Positions 7,669 to 17,434 are shown, counted from the stretch's first letter. The stretch is DNA of 50,864 nt from Bog-564 sp035509915 (GCA_035509915.1 DATKIB010000003.1:1-50864); one strand, 5' to 3'. Numbers and translations: made by a program. Notes: generated from the letters alone by a model not told the origin.

Positions 7669-8850
7669 ATGAGGACTCCTCAGAGCGTGACCCCCAAAAG
7701 GGCGGTACCCGAGAGCGAACGTGGCATCCAGTGGGCGGCCACGATGGACGGCCACAGCGACCGGGGGTTGCGAAAGGCCCACGCGGACTCGTCGTCCACA
7801 GCCGACCTCGAGGGCTACACGCACGCTCAGCATCGCGAGGCGCGCGAGGAAGCGGAGCACGTTCTCCTGGCGGCCGGTGCGACCAGGTCCACGGGATCCG
7901 GTCACAGGGCCGTCCACGAGGAGCCCGACGACCTTCGGACGTGCTTCGAGCGCGATCGCGATCGCATCCTGCACTCCTCGGCGTTCCGACGTCTCGCCGG
8001 CAAGACGCAGGTGTTCGTCTTCCCAGCCGACCACCAGCGGACGCGTCTCACCCACGCCCTCGAGGTGGCGCAGGTCGCCACGTCGGTCGCGAGAGCCTGC
8101 AGGCTCAACGTCGCGCTCACCGAGGCGATCGCCCTCGGCCACGACTGCGGCCACGGCCCCGGTGGGCACGCGAGCGAGGTCGCCCTGAGCGTCTTCGTCC
8201 CCGACGGCTTCGACCACGCCGTGTGGGGCGCCGACGTCTCGCTCGCCTCGTTGAACCTGTGCGAGGAGACGCTCGACGGCATCCGCAACCACTCGTGGTC
8301 GCGCCCCGCTCCTTCCACGCCCGAAGGCGAGGTCGTCAGCTGGTCGGACAGGATCGCCTACGTCTGCCACGACTGGGAGGACGCGGTCTGCGCCGGGATC
8401 GTCGGCGACGACCTCCTGCCGGTCGAGGTGCGCAAGATGTGCGGCGAGACCCGCTCCAGCCAGCTGAGGGCCTTCGTATCGGGAATGGTCGCGACGATTT
8501 GTGAGAGCGGCCAGATAGCGATGGAGGAGGACCTCGCGGACGCCCTGGCGGCCTTCCGGCGCTGCAACTACGAGCACGTCTATCTTCGCCCCGCCTCGGT
8601 CGCCCAGGGGTCGGCCGTCATAGAGGTGCTGCGGGCGCTCGTGGAGCACTTCGGCGACCATCCGTACCGAATCCCCGACGTGCGGCGCCTCGGGGGGGTC
8701 GAGGCGGGTACGGAGCGCGCGATCCGCGCGGCTGTCGCGTACGTGGCGGGAATGACCGATCGCTTCGCCGTGGACCGGGCGGTATGCGACCTGGGTTGGG
8801 ACCCGGCGCGCCTCCCCCAGGCGGTGGCCGACCGCTACGGGCGATGGTGA
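7669..8850 (+). CDS. dGTPase-like HD-domain phosphohydrolase
   Basis: This is a protein of about 393 residues. From residue ~85 it shows the dGTPase family order: FERDRDRILHSSAFRRLAGK, then RLTHALEVAQVA (first metal His), GHDCGHGPGGHASE (HD pair) and a later SDRIAYVCHDWED (final Asp). These enzymes remove triphosphate from dGTP or other dNTPs using a divalent metal. The family motif is normally GHDLGHPPFGH; here Cys and Gly replace Leu, Pro and Phe, so substrate range could differ. The start is uncertain: ATG 7669 lacks a clear ribosome site and ATG 7744 is an alternative that trims an unconserved leader. It diverges from DUF3107 and converges with mrp. Confidence 0.85.
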   Translation: MRTPQSVTPKRAVPESERGIQWAATMDGHSDRGLRKAHADSSSTADLEGYTHAQHREAREEAEHVLLAAGATRSTGSGHRAVHEEPDDLRTCFERDRDRILHSSAFRRLAGKTQVFVFPADHQRTRLTHALEVAQVATSVARACRLNVALTEAIALGHDCGHGPGGHASEVALSVFVPDGFDHAVWGADVSLASLNLCEETLDGIRNHSWSRPAPSTPEGEVVSWSDRIAYVCHDWEDAVCAGIVGDDLLPVEVRKMCGETRSSQLRAFVSGMVATICESGQIAMEEDLADALAAFRRCNYEHVYLRPASVAQGSAVIEVLRALVEHFGDHPYRIPDVRRLGGVEAGTERAIRAAVAYVAGMTDRFAVDRAVCDLGWDPARLPQAVADRYGRW

Positions 8851-8859
8851 GCCGGACCC

Positions 8860-8879
8860 CCGGCGCCCCCACGCGCCGG
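8860..8879. terminator. Bidirectional hairpin between convergent genes
   Basis: CCGGCGC (8860-8866) and GCGCCGG (8873-8879) make a perfect 7-bp stem with a 6-base loop, exactly in the 40-base gap between convergent stops at 8850 and 8891. No T-run follows on either strand. Confidence 0.5.
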
Positions 8880-8890
8880 TGCCACCCGGG

Positions 8891-9970
8891 TCAGCGGACC
8901 TCGAGCTCTCTGCGGTAGATGCGCGCGGGGCCGAGCCCCGACACCGCCTCGGCGAGCGAGTCGAAGGCGAGCGCGGCTTCCCCCGACGGATCTGCCAGCG
9001 CGGCCGGCGAACCCGTGTCGCCGCCCTCCCTCACCGCGGGGACCAGAGGTATGCGGGCGAGCAGCGGGACGCCGAGCGATTCGGCGAGCCCGTCGCCGCC
9101 GCCGGCTCCGAACAGCTCGTAGCGCCTTCCGTCGTCGGCTGTGAACCACGACAGGTTCTCGATCACCCCGCGTACGGGAAGCTTCAAGCTCCTGGCTGCG
9201 AAGGCGGAGCGCTGGGCGACGCGCTGTGCCGCCGGCTGCGGGGTGGTGACCACGAGGATCTCCGCCCGGGGCAGGTACTGCGCCAAGGATAGGGCCACGT
9301 CACCGGTGCCCGGGGGCATGTCGATCAGCAGGTAGTCGGGCTCTCCCCAGTAGGCGTCGTTCAGAAACTGTTCGAGGGCCTTGTGCAGCATGGGGCCCCG
9401 CCACACCACCGGTTGCTCGTCGGGCACGAAGAAACCCATCGACAGGCACCTGACCCCGTGGACCACCGGAGGGACGAGCAGCTCGCCGATGGCCACCGGC
9501 TCCCGGGTGACGCCGAGCATCTTCGGCACCGAGAAGCCGTAAACGTCGGCGTCGAGCAGTCCCACCTCGTGGCCCCGGGCCGCCAGGGCCACCGCCAGGT
9601 TGACCGTCACCGAAGACTTGCCGACCCCTCCCTTTCCCGAGGAGATCCCCACCACCCTGGTGCGCGAACCGGGAGCGGCGTAGCGGCTTGAGAGCTTCCC
9701 CGCGAGCGCGTCGCGCTCGGCGTCGCTCATGACAGCCATCTCGACCCGAACGTCGGAGAACCCCGGGACCTCGCCGGCGGCGCGCGCGACGCGCCTGGCC
9801 AGCTCGTCGCGCACCGGCCAGCCGGCCACCGGCAGCGACAGCACCACCCATAAGGTGCGCCTGCGCAGCTCGACTTCGCGCAGCATGCCAAGCTCGCCCA
9901 GGCCCCGCAGCAGGTCGGGCTCGGTGACCGACTCCAGGGCTACCGCCAAGTCCTCGAGGTTTGCCGCTAT
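8891..9970 (-). CDS. mrp: Mrp/NBP35-type Fe-S cluster carrier ATPase (apbC-like)
   Basis: This ~359-residue protein has an N-terminal MIP18/DUF59-like domain (SVTEPDLLRGLGELGML) followed by an ATPase with deviant Walker A SSGKGGVGKSS, DADVYGFSVPKMLG and the hallmark LIDMPPGTGDVALSL. Mrp proteins load or carry Fe-S clusters. The usual Cys of the DUF59 GCP motif is Trp here, and no C-terminal CPxC is seen, as in several bacterial homologues. The start is unclear: ATA at 9970 has GGAGGG eight bases upstream, TTG 9949 is the nearest ordinary start, and ATG 10096 would add ~42 unconserved residues across the divergent promoter. The SufR-like regulator and desulfurase genes next door support an Fe-S role. 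Confidence 0.88.
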   Translation of the reverse strand: MAANLEDLAVALESVTEPDLLRGLGELGMLREVELRRRTLWVVLSLPVAGWPVRDELARRVARAAGEVPGFSDVRVEMAVMSDAERDALAGKLSSRYAAPGSRTRVVGISSGKGGVGKSSVTVNLAVALAARGHEVGLLDADVYGFSVPKMLGVTREPVAIGELLVPPVVHGVRCLSMGFFVPDEQPVVWRGPMLHKALEQFLNDAYWGEPDYLLIDMPPGTGDVALSLAQYLPRAEILVVTTPQPAAQRVAQRSAFAARSLKLPVRGVIENLSWFTADDGRRYELFGAGGGDGLAESLGVPLLARIPLVPAVREGGDTGSPAALADPSGEAALAFDSLAEAVSGLGPARIYRRELEVR

Positions 9971-10019
9971 GGGTTTTCCCTCCGGTGGGCGAGACCAGGC
10001 TGGGACGGTCCACGCCAGG

Positions 10020-10047
10020 TCGTACGGTACGAGAGAAGTACGAGAGA
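10020..10047. promoter_or_regulatory. Candidate operator between mrp and sufR-like gene
   Basis: TCGTAC-G-GTACGA (10020-10032) is a perfect 13-base palindrome. GTACGAGAGA recurs exactly at 10027-10036 and 10038-10047 (period 11, about one helical turn). The site lies in the divergent gap and is a plausible binding site for the adjacent Fe-S-type regulator; no binding is shown. Confidence 0.45.
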
Positions 10048-10082
10048 GACAGCACGACCAGGGACTTCGCTCGACCCGCGGG

Positions 10083-10088
10083 TAGACT
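10083..10088 (+). promoter_or_regulatory. -10 box TAGACT, likely leaderless start
   Basis: TAGACT fits the actinobacterial TANNNT -10 pattern and ends six bases before ATG 10095, with no ribosome site between. Transcription would start at or next to the A of the start codon. Confidence 0.5.
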
Positions 10089-10094
10089 ACCGGC

Positions 10095-10841
10095 ATGCGC
10101 AGTGCGATCGAGCCCTCGCAGAACAGGCCCGCCGACAGGCGATTCTCGGCTGCGGTCGCCGCTGTCACCTCCGCGTTCGGGGACCCGACGCGCAGGGAGA
10201 TCTACCTCCACGTCCGTTCGCATCCGGGAGCCACGGCTTCGGAGGTGGCCAACGAGTTCTCGCTGCACCCGAACGTCGCCCGCCACCACCTCGACCGTCT
10301 GTCCTCTGGCGGGTACCTCGACGTGAGCCTCGAACGCCCTCCCACAGCCGGAGCCGGGCGCCCCTCGAAGCGCTACCGGGCGGCGGGCGCCGCAGGAGCC
10401 GAGCTCAACTTCGACCTCCTCGACCAGCACGACGAGCTGGTCGTGAAGCTCCTCACCGAAGCGCTCGAGCTGCTCGGCCCGGCCGAGGCCGAGCGCATGG
10501 CCGAGCGGGTGGGCGAGGACTACGGCCGCGTCCTCGCCGAGAGGATGGAGCCGGGCGAGGGGCAGCGGTCCCTGCGCGGGGCGATGCACGCCATCGCCGA
10601 CGCCCTCACCGCGCATGGGTTCGCCGCGCACGCCGAGGACCGGGGCCCCGCCACAGCCGTCGTGGCAGAGCAGTGCCCGTTCGGCGAGGCCGCACTCTCG
10701 CACCCGGTCATCTGCGCGGTCGACAGGGGCATGGTGCGCGGGCTTCTCGCAGGGCTCTGCGGTGCGGCCTCCGGCGAGCCGATCCCCGTGGTGCTCTCGT
10801 CACGCGCACGCGGCGACGACTCCTGCGCCGCGCTGGTTTGA
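10095..10841 (+). CDS. SufR-like DeoR/ArsR-type winged-helix regulator with C-terminal cysteines
   Basis: This 248-residue protein has an N-terminal winged helix (residues ~20-95; FGDPTRREIYLHV, SEVANEFSLHPNVARHHLDRL). A C-terminal domain follows with Cys at 194, 207, 222 and 244. C194 (EQCPFGEAAL) and C207 are 12 residues apart, as in Fe-S-binding SufR repressors of the suf regulon; the later spacings are longer than I remember for SufR, so ligand identity is uncertain. It diverges from mrp and overlaps the cysteine desulfurase by a TTGA junction, so it probably controls Fe-S supply in response to cluster status. Start ATG 10095 has no ribosome site but a TAGACT -10 box six bases upstream, consistent with a leaderless mRNA. 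Confidence 0.82.
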   Translation: MRSAIEPSQNRPADRRFSAAVAAVTSAFGDPTRREIYLHVRSHPGATASEVANEFSLHPNVARHHLDRLSSGGYLDVSLERPPTAGAGRPSKRYRAAGAAGAELNFDLLDQHDELVVKLLTEALELLGPAEAERMAERVGEDYGRVLAERMEPGEGQRSLRGAMHAIADALTAHGFAAHAEDRGPATAVVAEQCPFGEAALSHPVICAVDRGMVRGLLAGLCGAASGEPIPVVLSSRARGDDSCAALV

Positions 10842-12039
10842 GCCTGACGCGCCCACCGATAGCCGGCGCAGCGGACTCCCCTAACTCCTCCCTCCCGTCG
10901 CGGCACTACCTCGACCACGCCTCCACGTCGCCGCCGCGCCCGGAGGTGGTCGCGGAGATGGAGCGTTGGTACGACCACAGCTCCGGTACAGGGGACCCGG
11001 GCCGCGTCCACGCCGAGGGGCGCGGCGCGCGGTTCGCCATCGAGCAGGCGCGCGAGCAGGTCGCGGGGTTGCTCGGTGTCCGGCCGCGCCAGGTCGTCTT
11101 CACCTCGGGCGGTACCGAGGCGGCGAACGCTGCCTCCTGGGGTGCGGCTCGCGCCCGGCCCGGGCGGCCCCAGCTCCTTGCCGGCGTGGAGCACTCCTGC
11201 GTGCGCGAGTCCACGGCACGCCTCGCGCCCACCGTGCTGCTGCCCGTCGACGACACCGGGCGCATCGACACCGACGGCCTACGCGACGCTCTCGAGAAGT
11301 GCGCTGCCGGTGGAGAGAATCCCGCCCTGGTGCACTGCCAGGCGGCCAACCACGAGGTCGGGACCCTCCAACCGGTCGAGGAGGTGGTGGAGGTTTGCCA
11401 GCGCCACGGGGCCTGGGTCCACGTCGACGCCTGCGCGGCGGCGGGGCACGTGCCGCTCGCTCTCGGCGAGGGCGGCGCCGACCTCGCGTCGGTGAGCTCC
11501 CACAAGCTGGGCGGTCCACCCGGAGTAGGCGCCCTCGTCGTGAGAAGGGGACTTCGGATCGAGCCGCTCATCGTCGGAGGCGACCAGGAGCGTGCGAGGC
11601 GCGCGGGGTTCGAGAACGTCGCGGCCATCGCCGGCTTCGGAGCCGCTGCCGGCGTCCTCGCCCAACCCGCTCGACTAGCCGAGGAATCGGCCAGGGCCCG
11701 CAGGCAGATCGAGCGCCTCGAGGAAGTCGCCGCCGGCGCGCCCGACGTCGAGGTACTCGGCGACCCCCGTCGCCGCCTCCCCCACATCCTGTGCCTGGCG
11801 GTCGGGGGGGTCGAGGCGGAGCCGGTCCTCCTCGCGCTCGACCGGGCGGGGATCGCAGCGCACTCGGGCTCCTCGTGTTCGTCGGAGTCACTCGCGCCCT
11901 CGCCGGTGCTCGAGGCGATGGGGGCGGACCCGGAGCGCTCGCTCCGGCTCTCGGTCGGGTGGTCGACCAACGACAAGGACGTCGAGGCGTTCGCGGCGGC
12001 GTTCGCTCCGGCCCTCGAGCAGCTCCGCGCCCTGCGCCG

Positions 12040-12043
<4 letters not shown>
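10838..12043 (+). CDS. Cysteine desulfurase (NifS/IscS-like, class V aminotransferase fold)
   Basis: This 401-residue PLP enzyme removes sulfur from cysteine, forming a persulfide for Fe-S or thio-cofactor synthesis. Visible motifs are YLDHASTSPP, FTSGGTEAANA, NHEVGTLQPV, D197 for the PLP ring, K223 in SSHKLGG as the Schiff-base lysine, and the mobile-loop catalytic C347 in SGSSCSSES. The Gln normally found in DAVQAAG is replaced (DACAAAG), a notable change at the PLP oxygen contact. TTG at 10838 overlaps the regulator's TGA and is the only start that keeps the conserved N-terminus without a long unconserved leader. The gene also overlaps mtnA, so the three genes form one operon. Confidence 0.88.
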
Positions 12044-13023
<980 letters not shown>

Positions 13024-13119
13024 GCGTGCGCCCGGGCGATCGGCGAGTCGATGAATCCGCCAGTTGCTCGGCACCCGGCGGAGGGCTCGACTCGTCCGGT
13101 CGGCCTGCCGCGCACGTTC

Positions 13120-13905
13120 TTACGGCAGCACCGGCGGGACGAGCCCCGAGTCGTCGAAGGCGCGGTCGACAAAGGGCGCCGCTGAGCGCACGACCGAGGA
13201 CGGGGGCCCTTCGGAGAGGAACGACCTGTACTGCGCGACCGCCGCGGAGGCGTCGCCCTCCGCCAGGAGCATCGAGCCGAGGTAGAGGTGTGCTGTGTAC
13301 GCCCGGGGATCCGCCTGCTCGGCCTTCTCCTCGTCCTCTTGGCCCTTGGACAGAAGCGTCGGGTCCTTTGCCTGGGCCCCGGCCTGGAATTCGAGCCATC
13401 CCGACTCCGCCAGGGCCTCGGGCTGGGACGGGTCCTGCTCGAGCACCCGGTGGTACAGCGCGAGCGCCTGCGTGGCGTCGCCCTCCCCTTCGAGCAACTG
13501 CGCCTGGGCCAGCGTGCGCTGCACCTGCTGCTGGCGGGCGAGGCTCACCGAACCGCTCACGGTCTCACCCGGCAGCCGGCTCGAGGTCGCCCTGAGCACG
13601 AGCACGAGTGCGATCGCGAGCAGGATGGCGAGCGAGCCGCAGACCGCAAGCCAGCGCCTGCGCCTCCGCCTCCTCTTTGGCGGGCGGGCCACCGGCTTCT
13701 CGTGCGCATCGGAGCCGTCGAAGGCTACGGGGGACACCTCGATGCTGCGCAGCACATGAGCTGCGCGCGCGGTGTAGCGACTTCGGAGGACCAGATAATC
13801 CTCCTCCGACAGATCCCCCGCTTCGTGCTCGCGTTCGAGGTCCTCGAGCGACATCAAGAGCGCGTCGCGCTCTGCGTCGAGCTGCGCCAGCTCTTCCGGA
13901 CTCAC
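13120..13905 (-). CDS. CcmI-like TPR membrane protein of cytochrome c maturation
   Basis: This 261-residue protein has a cytoplasmic N-terminal segment with coiled-coil character (ELAQLDAERDALLMSLEDLE). A basic stretch precedes one membrane helix (~95-118, WLAVCGSLAILLAIALVLVL). An extracytoplasmic part with TPR-like helices follows (ATQALALYHRVLEQDPSQPEAL region). It resembles the CcmI/CycH role of presenting apocytochrome c to the ligation complex. GTG 13905 overlaps the ccmH TGA by 4 bases (GTGA), which fixes the start. It is the last gene of the maturation operon and ends with TAA. A hairpin with 6-bp arms CTGCCG (13105-13110) and CGGCAG (13123-13128) overlaps its end and might act as terminator. 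Confidence 0.78.
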   Translation of the reverse strand: MSPEELAQLDAERDALLMSLEDLEREHEAGDLSEEDYLVLRSRYTARAAHVLRSIEVSPVAFDGSDAHEKPVARPPKRRRRRRRWLAVCGSLAILLAIALVLVLRATSSRLPGETVSGSVSLARQQQVQRTLAQAQLLEGEGDATQALALYHRVLEQDPSQPEALAESGWLEFQAGAQAKDPTLLSKGQEDEEKAEQADPRAYTAHLYLGSMLLAEGDASAAVAQYRSFLSEGPPSSVVRSAAPFVDRAFDDSGLVPPVLP

Positions 13906-14384
13906 CGACTGCGCCCCGTGGCGACCAGTGCCTCCTCGACCAGAGCGCTGTCGGCGTCCGAGCCGGCGAGCGGCTCGAGCCGCCGGCGCCGCCAGAACAG
14001 CGCGCCGAGCCCGAGAGCTCCCAGGGCCAGCGCCACCAAGGGGACCACCCAGACGAGGATGCTCACGCCGCTCGCCGGCGGGCGGAGCAGGATCCCCGGG
14101 CCGTAGCGGCTCTCGAGGAACGCCTCGATCTGCGCGGTGCTCTGCCCCTCGGCCACGCGACGGGCCACGACCTCGCGAATCGCTACCGCCACCGGCGCGC
14201 TCGAGGCGGCCACCGAGATGTCCTCGCAGCTCGGGCACCGCAGCACCGCGTCGATAGCGGCCGCGCGTTGGGCAGGAGTCGGCGCTCCGGCCGGACGCGA
14301 GGCGCCGAGCGCCAGGGAGGCCGCCAGCGCGACCGCGAGCGAGCCCCACAACGTCCACCGCACGCCACGCGCGTGCACCTGCAC
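13902..14384 (-). CDS. ccmH: CcmH-like apocytochrome c thiol-reduction protein
   Basis: This 160-residue protein has an N-terminal hydrophobic signal/anchor (residues ~10-28), the LRCPSC motif with C50 and C53, and a second membrane helix (~107-130, ILVWVVPLVALALGALGLG). This is the layout of CcmH/CycL, whose extracytoplasmic LRCxxC pair reduces apocytochrome c before haem ligation. GTG 14384 starts one base after the ccmG-like stop, with AGGAG ~10 bases upstream inside that gene. It overlaps the TPR gene by 4 bases. Length and motif fit the family well. Confidence 0.93.
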   Translation of the reverse strand: MQVHARGVRWTLWGSLAVALAASLALGASRPAGAPTPAQRAAAIDAVLRCPSCEDISVAASSAPVAVAIREVVARRVAEGQSTAQIEAFLESRYGPGILLRPPASGVSILVWVVPLVALALGALGLGALFWRRRRLEPLAGSDADSALVEEALVATGRSR

Positions 14385-14385
14385 G

Positions 14386-14940
14386 TCAGGTTTCTCCTCG
14401 CTCGGCCCGGGCGAGCCAGGTGTCGAGCCCTTGCTCGGTGACGGCGCCGTCGAGGTGGACCACGACCTGTCCGCCGGGCGAGATCACGAAGGTCTCGGGG
14501 GGTCCGCGCACCCCGTAGTCGATGGCTATCTGGCCGTTCGGGTCGGCGACCGCCGGCCAGGTCGCACCGCTCTGCGCGAGAAAGCCGCGCGCTCCGGAGG
14601 CGGAGTCGTCGTAGACCACTCCGACCAGAGCAGGCTGACCTGGCCCGCTGTGGTGGAAGGCGAAGCTCACGAGCTGGGGCTCCTCTTGCTGGCACGGAGG
14701 GCACCAGCTCGCGAAGAAATTGAGCACGACCCACCGGCCACGAAGCGACTCGAGGTCGAACCCACGGCCGTCGAGGGTCGCGCCCGACACCGCGGGAGCG
14801 GTCTTGCCGAGGAGCGGGGTGTCGACCTCGGTGGCGCCAGCAGGAGGCCGGGTGGCCAGCACGGCGACGATCGCGGCCGTGATCGCAAGCACCCCGGCGG
14901 CCAGCCAACGCACGGTATGGCGACGACGCACCCCGGTCAC
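14386..14940 (-). CDS. ccmG: CcmG/DsbE/ResA-like membrane thioredoxin
   Basis: This 184-residue protein carries one N-terminal membrane anchor (~12-29) and an extracytoplasmic thioredoxin domain with FFASWCPPC (C80, C83), a central VGVVYDD and cis-Pro region GVRGPPETFVI. It should pass electrons received from CcdA to the CcmH/apocytochrome thiols. GTG 14940 overlaps the ccmF TGA (GTGA), and the start places the anchor right at the N-terminus; the open frame extends ~70 codons further but those residues look non-coding and overlap ccmF. ResA of System II is similar, but the neighbours indicate a CcmG role. Confidence 0.92.
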   Translation of the reverse strand: MTGVRRRHTVRWLAAGVLAITAAIVAVLATRPPAGATEVDTPLLGKTAPAVSGATLDGRGFDLESLRGRWVVLNFFASWCPPCQQEEPQLVSFAFHHSGPGQPALVGVVYDDSASGARGFLAQSGATWPAVADPNGQIAIDYGVRGPPETFVISPGGQVVVHLDGAVTEQGLDTWLARAERGET

Positions 14941-17018
14941 GGCGCCCGGCTGCCGACCAGCTCGTCGGCTTGCTCTTCGGCCTCGGCAGTGCCGCCCCCA
15001 CCACCGCGACTGCCCGGCGCAGCGCCCGCCGCGACGCCGGCCGAGGTCCCCGGCACTGGGGCCGAGACCGGGTCGGTCGGATTGCGTCGTGACCCCGGCA
15101 CCGCGGCGAGCGCGGCGCCCAGGGCGAGCACCACCCCTCCCACCCACAGCCACGCGACCATCGGCTGGACGGTGACTCCGATCCCGACTGCGCCGCTCGA
15201 GGAGGAGGGCAAGCTGTCGATGGTCAGGTACACGTCTTCGAGCAGGTTCGAGTCGATGGCGGGGGTTCCCACCGGATCGGTGCCCGCCCCGAACTGGCTG
15301 ACCGCCGGGCGGTACGGACCGTGACCGTCCACGAGCACGAGGGCCTCTGTCGCGCTGTGCGACGCGCTGCGCACCTGGGCGAGGCCCTCGTAGGAGATCA
15401 GGTGCCCGTCGATGCTCTGCGCGCCCCCGGGCCTCAAAGTGATCTCGCTACGGTGCGCGAAGGACGTGGCGGCAGCGAGCGCCAGGGCGATGACCACGAC
15501 CCCGAGGTGCACCACCATTCCCCCGTTGGCACGTCCGACCAGCCCGCGCCACGCTCCGGCGCCGCGCCGGCGCGAGCCCGTCGACGAGAGCACCAGCTGG
15601 CGCACGTTGGCCGCGGCGGCGAACCCTCCGAGCCCGAAGGCGAAGAGGGGGCCGAGGCCGCGCACACCCCCCGCGACGCAGCCGACGACCACCGCCGTCC
15701 CGCAGAGCGCCGGGACGATCAGCCGGTCCGACATGGTCGCCGCGTTGGTCTTGCGCCAGGGCAGTGCGGGCCCGATCGCCATGAGGAAGAGCAGGGCTAG
15801 TCCTATGGGGAGGGTCATCGTGTCGAAGTACGGCGCGCCCACCGTCACCTGCTGCTGACGAAGAGCCTCGTACAGGAGCGGGAAGAGAGTGCCGAGCAGC
15901 ACCACGAATGCGAAGGCCACGAAGAGAAGGTTGTTGACCAGGAAGGCGCCCTCTCGGCTGACCGGCGAGTCGATCCCTTCTAGAGAACGCAGCCTGTCGC
16001 CACGCCAGGCGATGAGCCCAACGCCTGAGACGACGACCAGCGCGAAGAACGCGAGCAACGCCGGGCCTATGTCGGACTCGCTGAAGGCGTGGACCGATGT
16101 GATCACCCCCGAACGCGTGAGGAACGTGCCGAGGATCGTCAAGCTGAACGTGGAGATGACGAGCGACAGGTTCCACACCCTCAGGATGCCGCGCCGCTGC
16201 TGGACCATCGACGAGTGCAGGTAGGCGGTGGCGCAGAGCCATGGCAGGAAGGAGGCGTTCTCCACCGGGTCCCACGCCCAGAAGCCTCCCCAGCCGAGCA
16301 CCTGGTAGGACCACCACGCACCGAGGAGGATCCCGACGGTCAGAAAGCCCCATGCGAAGAGCGTCCAGCGGCGCGTCACCGCCTGCCAGGTGACCGCACC
16401 TCCGGAGAGCTCTCCGATGCGACCGGTCACGAGGGAGGCGATCGCGAACGCGAACGGCACGGTAAACCCGACGAAGCCGAGGTAGAGCAACGGCGGGTGG
16501 AATGCCACAAGGGGATTGTCCTGGAGCAGCACATTGGGCCCCAACCCGCTCGAGGGAGAGTGCGCCACGGTCCGGAACGGGTCCGCAGGGCCCGCCATGA
16601 GGGCGAAGAAGAAGATGGCGACGAGGTAGGTCACGCAAGTAGCCCAGCCGACGAGTGGGTCGTCCGAGCTGCGGCGGAAACGCCACACCATCGCGGAGAT
16701 GTAGCCGGTGAGGATCAGTCCCCACAGCAGTATCGAGCCTGCTAGCGCCGACCACATCCCGGTGATCGTGTACAGCAGCGGGGTGAAGCGACTGTTGTTC
16801 TGGGCGACGAAGGCGATGGAGAAGTCGTGCGTGATCAGCGCGCGCTGCATCGCCGCCGTCGCGAGCACCGCGCCCGCAAGCGCCAGCCATGCGTAGACCC
16901 GTCCCGATCGGATGGCCGCGGGTCGGTGAGCGACCAACCCGTACACGAGAACCCCCGCGCCCGCCACACAGGACGCCAGCGCGAGGAACACTCCGGTGTG
17001 TCCGAGCGCGGCGTTCAC
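14937..17018 (-). CDS. ccmF: CcmF-type haem lyase subunit
   Basis: This 693-residue multi-span membrane protein has the haem-handling WWD domain (GWGGFWAWDPVENASFLPWL), flanking conserved His residues and more than ten hydrophobic helices. It transfers haem from CcmE to apocytochrome c with CcmH. The C-terminus ends in an unusual Pro/Gly/Ala-rich tail of ~50 residues after the last helix; this tail is low in complexity and probably not conserved. GTG 17018 overlaps the ccmE TGA (GTGA), and ccmF overlaps ccmG the same way, so translation of these genes appears coupled. Assignment is firm because WWD, length and neighbours all agree. Confidence 0.95.
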   Translation of the reverse strand: MNAALGHTGVFLALASCVAGAGVLVYGLVAHRPAAIRSGRVYAWLALAGAVLATAAMQRALITHDFSIAFVAQNNSRFTPLLYTITGMWSALAGSILLWGLILTGYISAMVWRFRRSSDDPLVGWATCVTYLVAIFFFALMAGPADPFRTVAHSPSSGLGPNVLLQDNPLVAFHPPLLYLGFVGFTVPFAFAIASLVTGRIGELSGGAVTWQAVTRRWTLFAWGFLTVGILLGAWWSYQVLGWGGFWAWDPVENASFLPWLCATAYLHSSMVQQRRGILRVWNLSLVISTFSLTILGTFLTRSGVITSVHAFSESDIGPALLAFFALVVVSGVGLIAWRGDRLRSLEGIDSPVSREGAFLVNNLLFVAFAFVVLLGTLFPLLYEALRQQQVTVGAPYFDTMTLPIGLALLFLMAIGPALPWRKTNAATMSDRLIVPALCGTAVVVGCVAGGVRGLGPLFAFGLGGFAAAANVRQLVLSSTGSRRRGAGAWRGLVGRANGGMVVHLGVVVIALALAAATSFAHRSEITLRPGGAQSIDGHLISYEGLAQVRSASHSATEALVLVDGHGPYRPAVSQFGAGTDPVGTPAIDSNLLEDVYLTIDSLPSSSSGAVGIGVTVQPMVAWLWVGGVVLALGAALAAVPGSRRNPTDPVSAPVPGTSAGVAAGAAPGSRGGGGGTAEAEEQADELVGSRAP

Positions 17019-17434
17019 CGGACCGTACCGTTGGGCGCCCTTACGCGCTCGGGATGCTCCTCTTTGTACTGCGACGTGTGGTCGACGATGATCTGGTCGG
17101 AGACGAACGTCCCCCCGTCGAAGTGTCCGACCACCACCACCGGGATGTCCGGCTGGAACAGCTGGGGCGGATTGCCTGTGTTGGTAACGGCGACGCGGTC
17201 ACGAGAGCCCGCCGCCACGAAGCTCACCCCGCCGCTCGTCTTGTGCACAGTGCCGGGCACCACGAGACCCTCGAGCCGGAAGGTCCGTGTGCCGAGCATC
17301 GCCTTCTGCGCGATCGCCTGGTCGACGGTCTCGAAGTAGTCGAGCGAGCTCGAAAGCCCCTTCACGAGCAGGAAAGAGAGGGCCCCCACCAGCACCGCGC
17401 CTACGACGACGAAGCGCAGTCTGAAGCGCTTCAT
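17015..17434 (-). CDS. ccmE: CcmE haem chaperone
   Basis: This 139-residue protein has an N-terminal anchor (residues ~7-28) and an OB-fold domain ending in VDHTSQYKEEHPE. H119 and Y123 form the H-X3-Y haem attachment pattern; classical CcmE has HDENY, so the intervening residues differ. It is the periplasmic-side haem chaperone between CcmC and CcmF. ATG 17434 overlaps the ccmD stop (ATGA) and the gene overlaps ccmF (GTGA). The frame continues upstream to 17755 but this overlaps ccmD and ccmC out of frame and has no homology. Confidence 0.93.
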   Translation of the reverse strand: MKRFRLRFVVVGAVLVGALSFLLVKGLSSSLDYFETVDQAIAQKAMLGTRTFRLEGLVVPGTVHKTSGGVSFVAAGSRDRVAVTNTGNPPQLFQPDIPVVVVGHFDGGTFVSDQIIVDHTSQYKEEHPERVRAPNGTVR

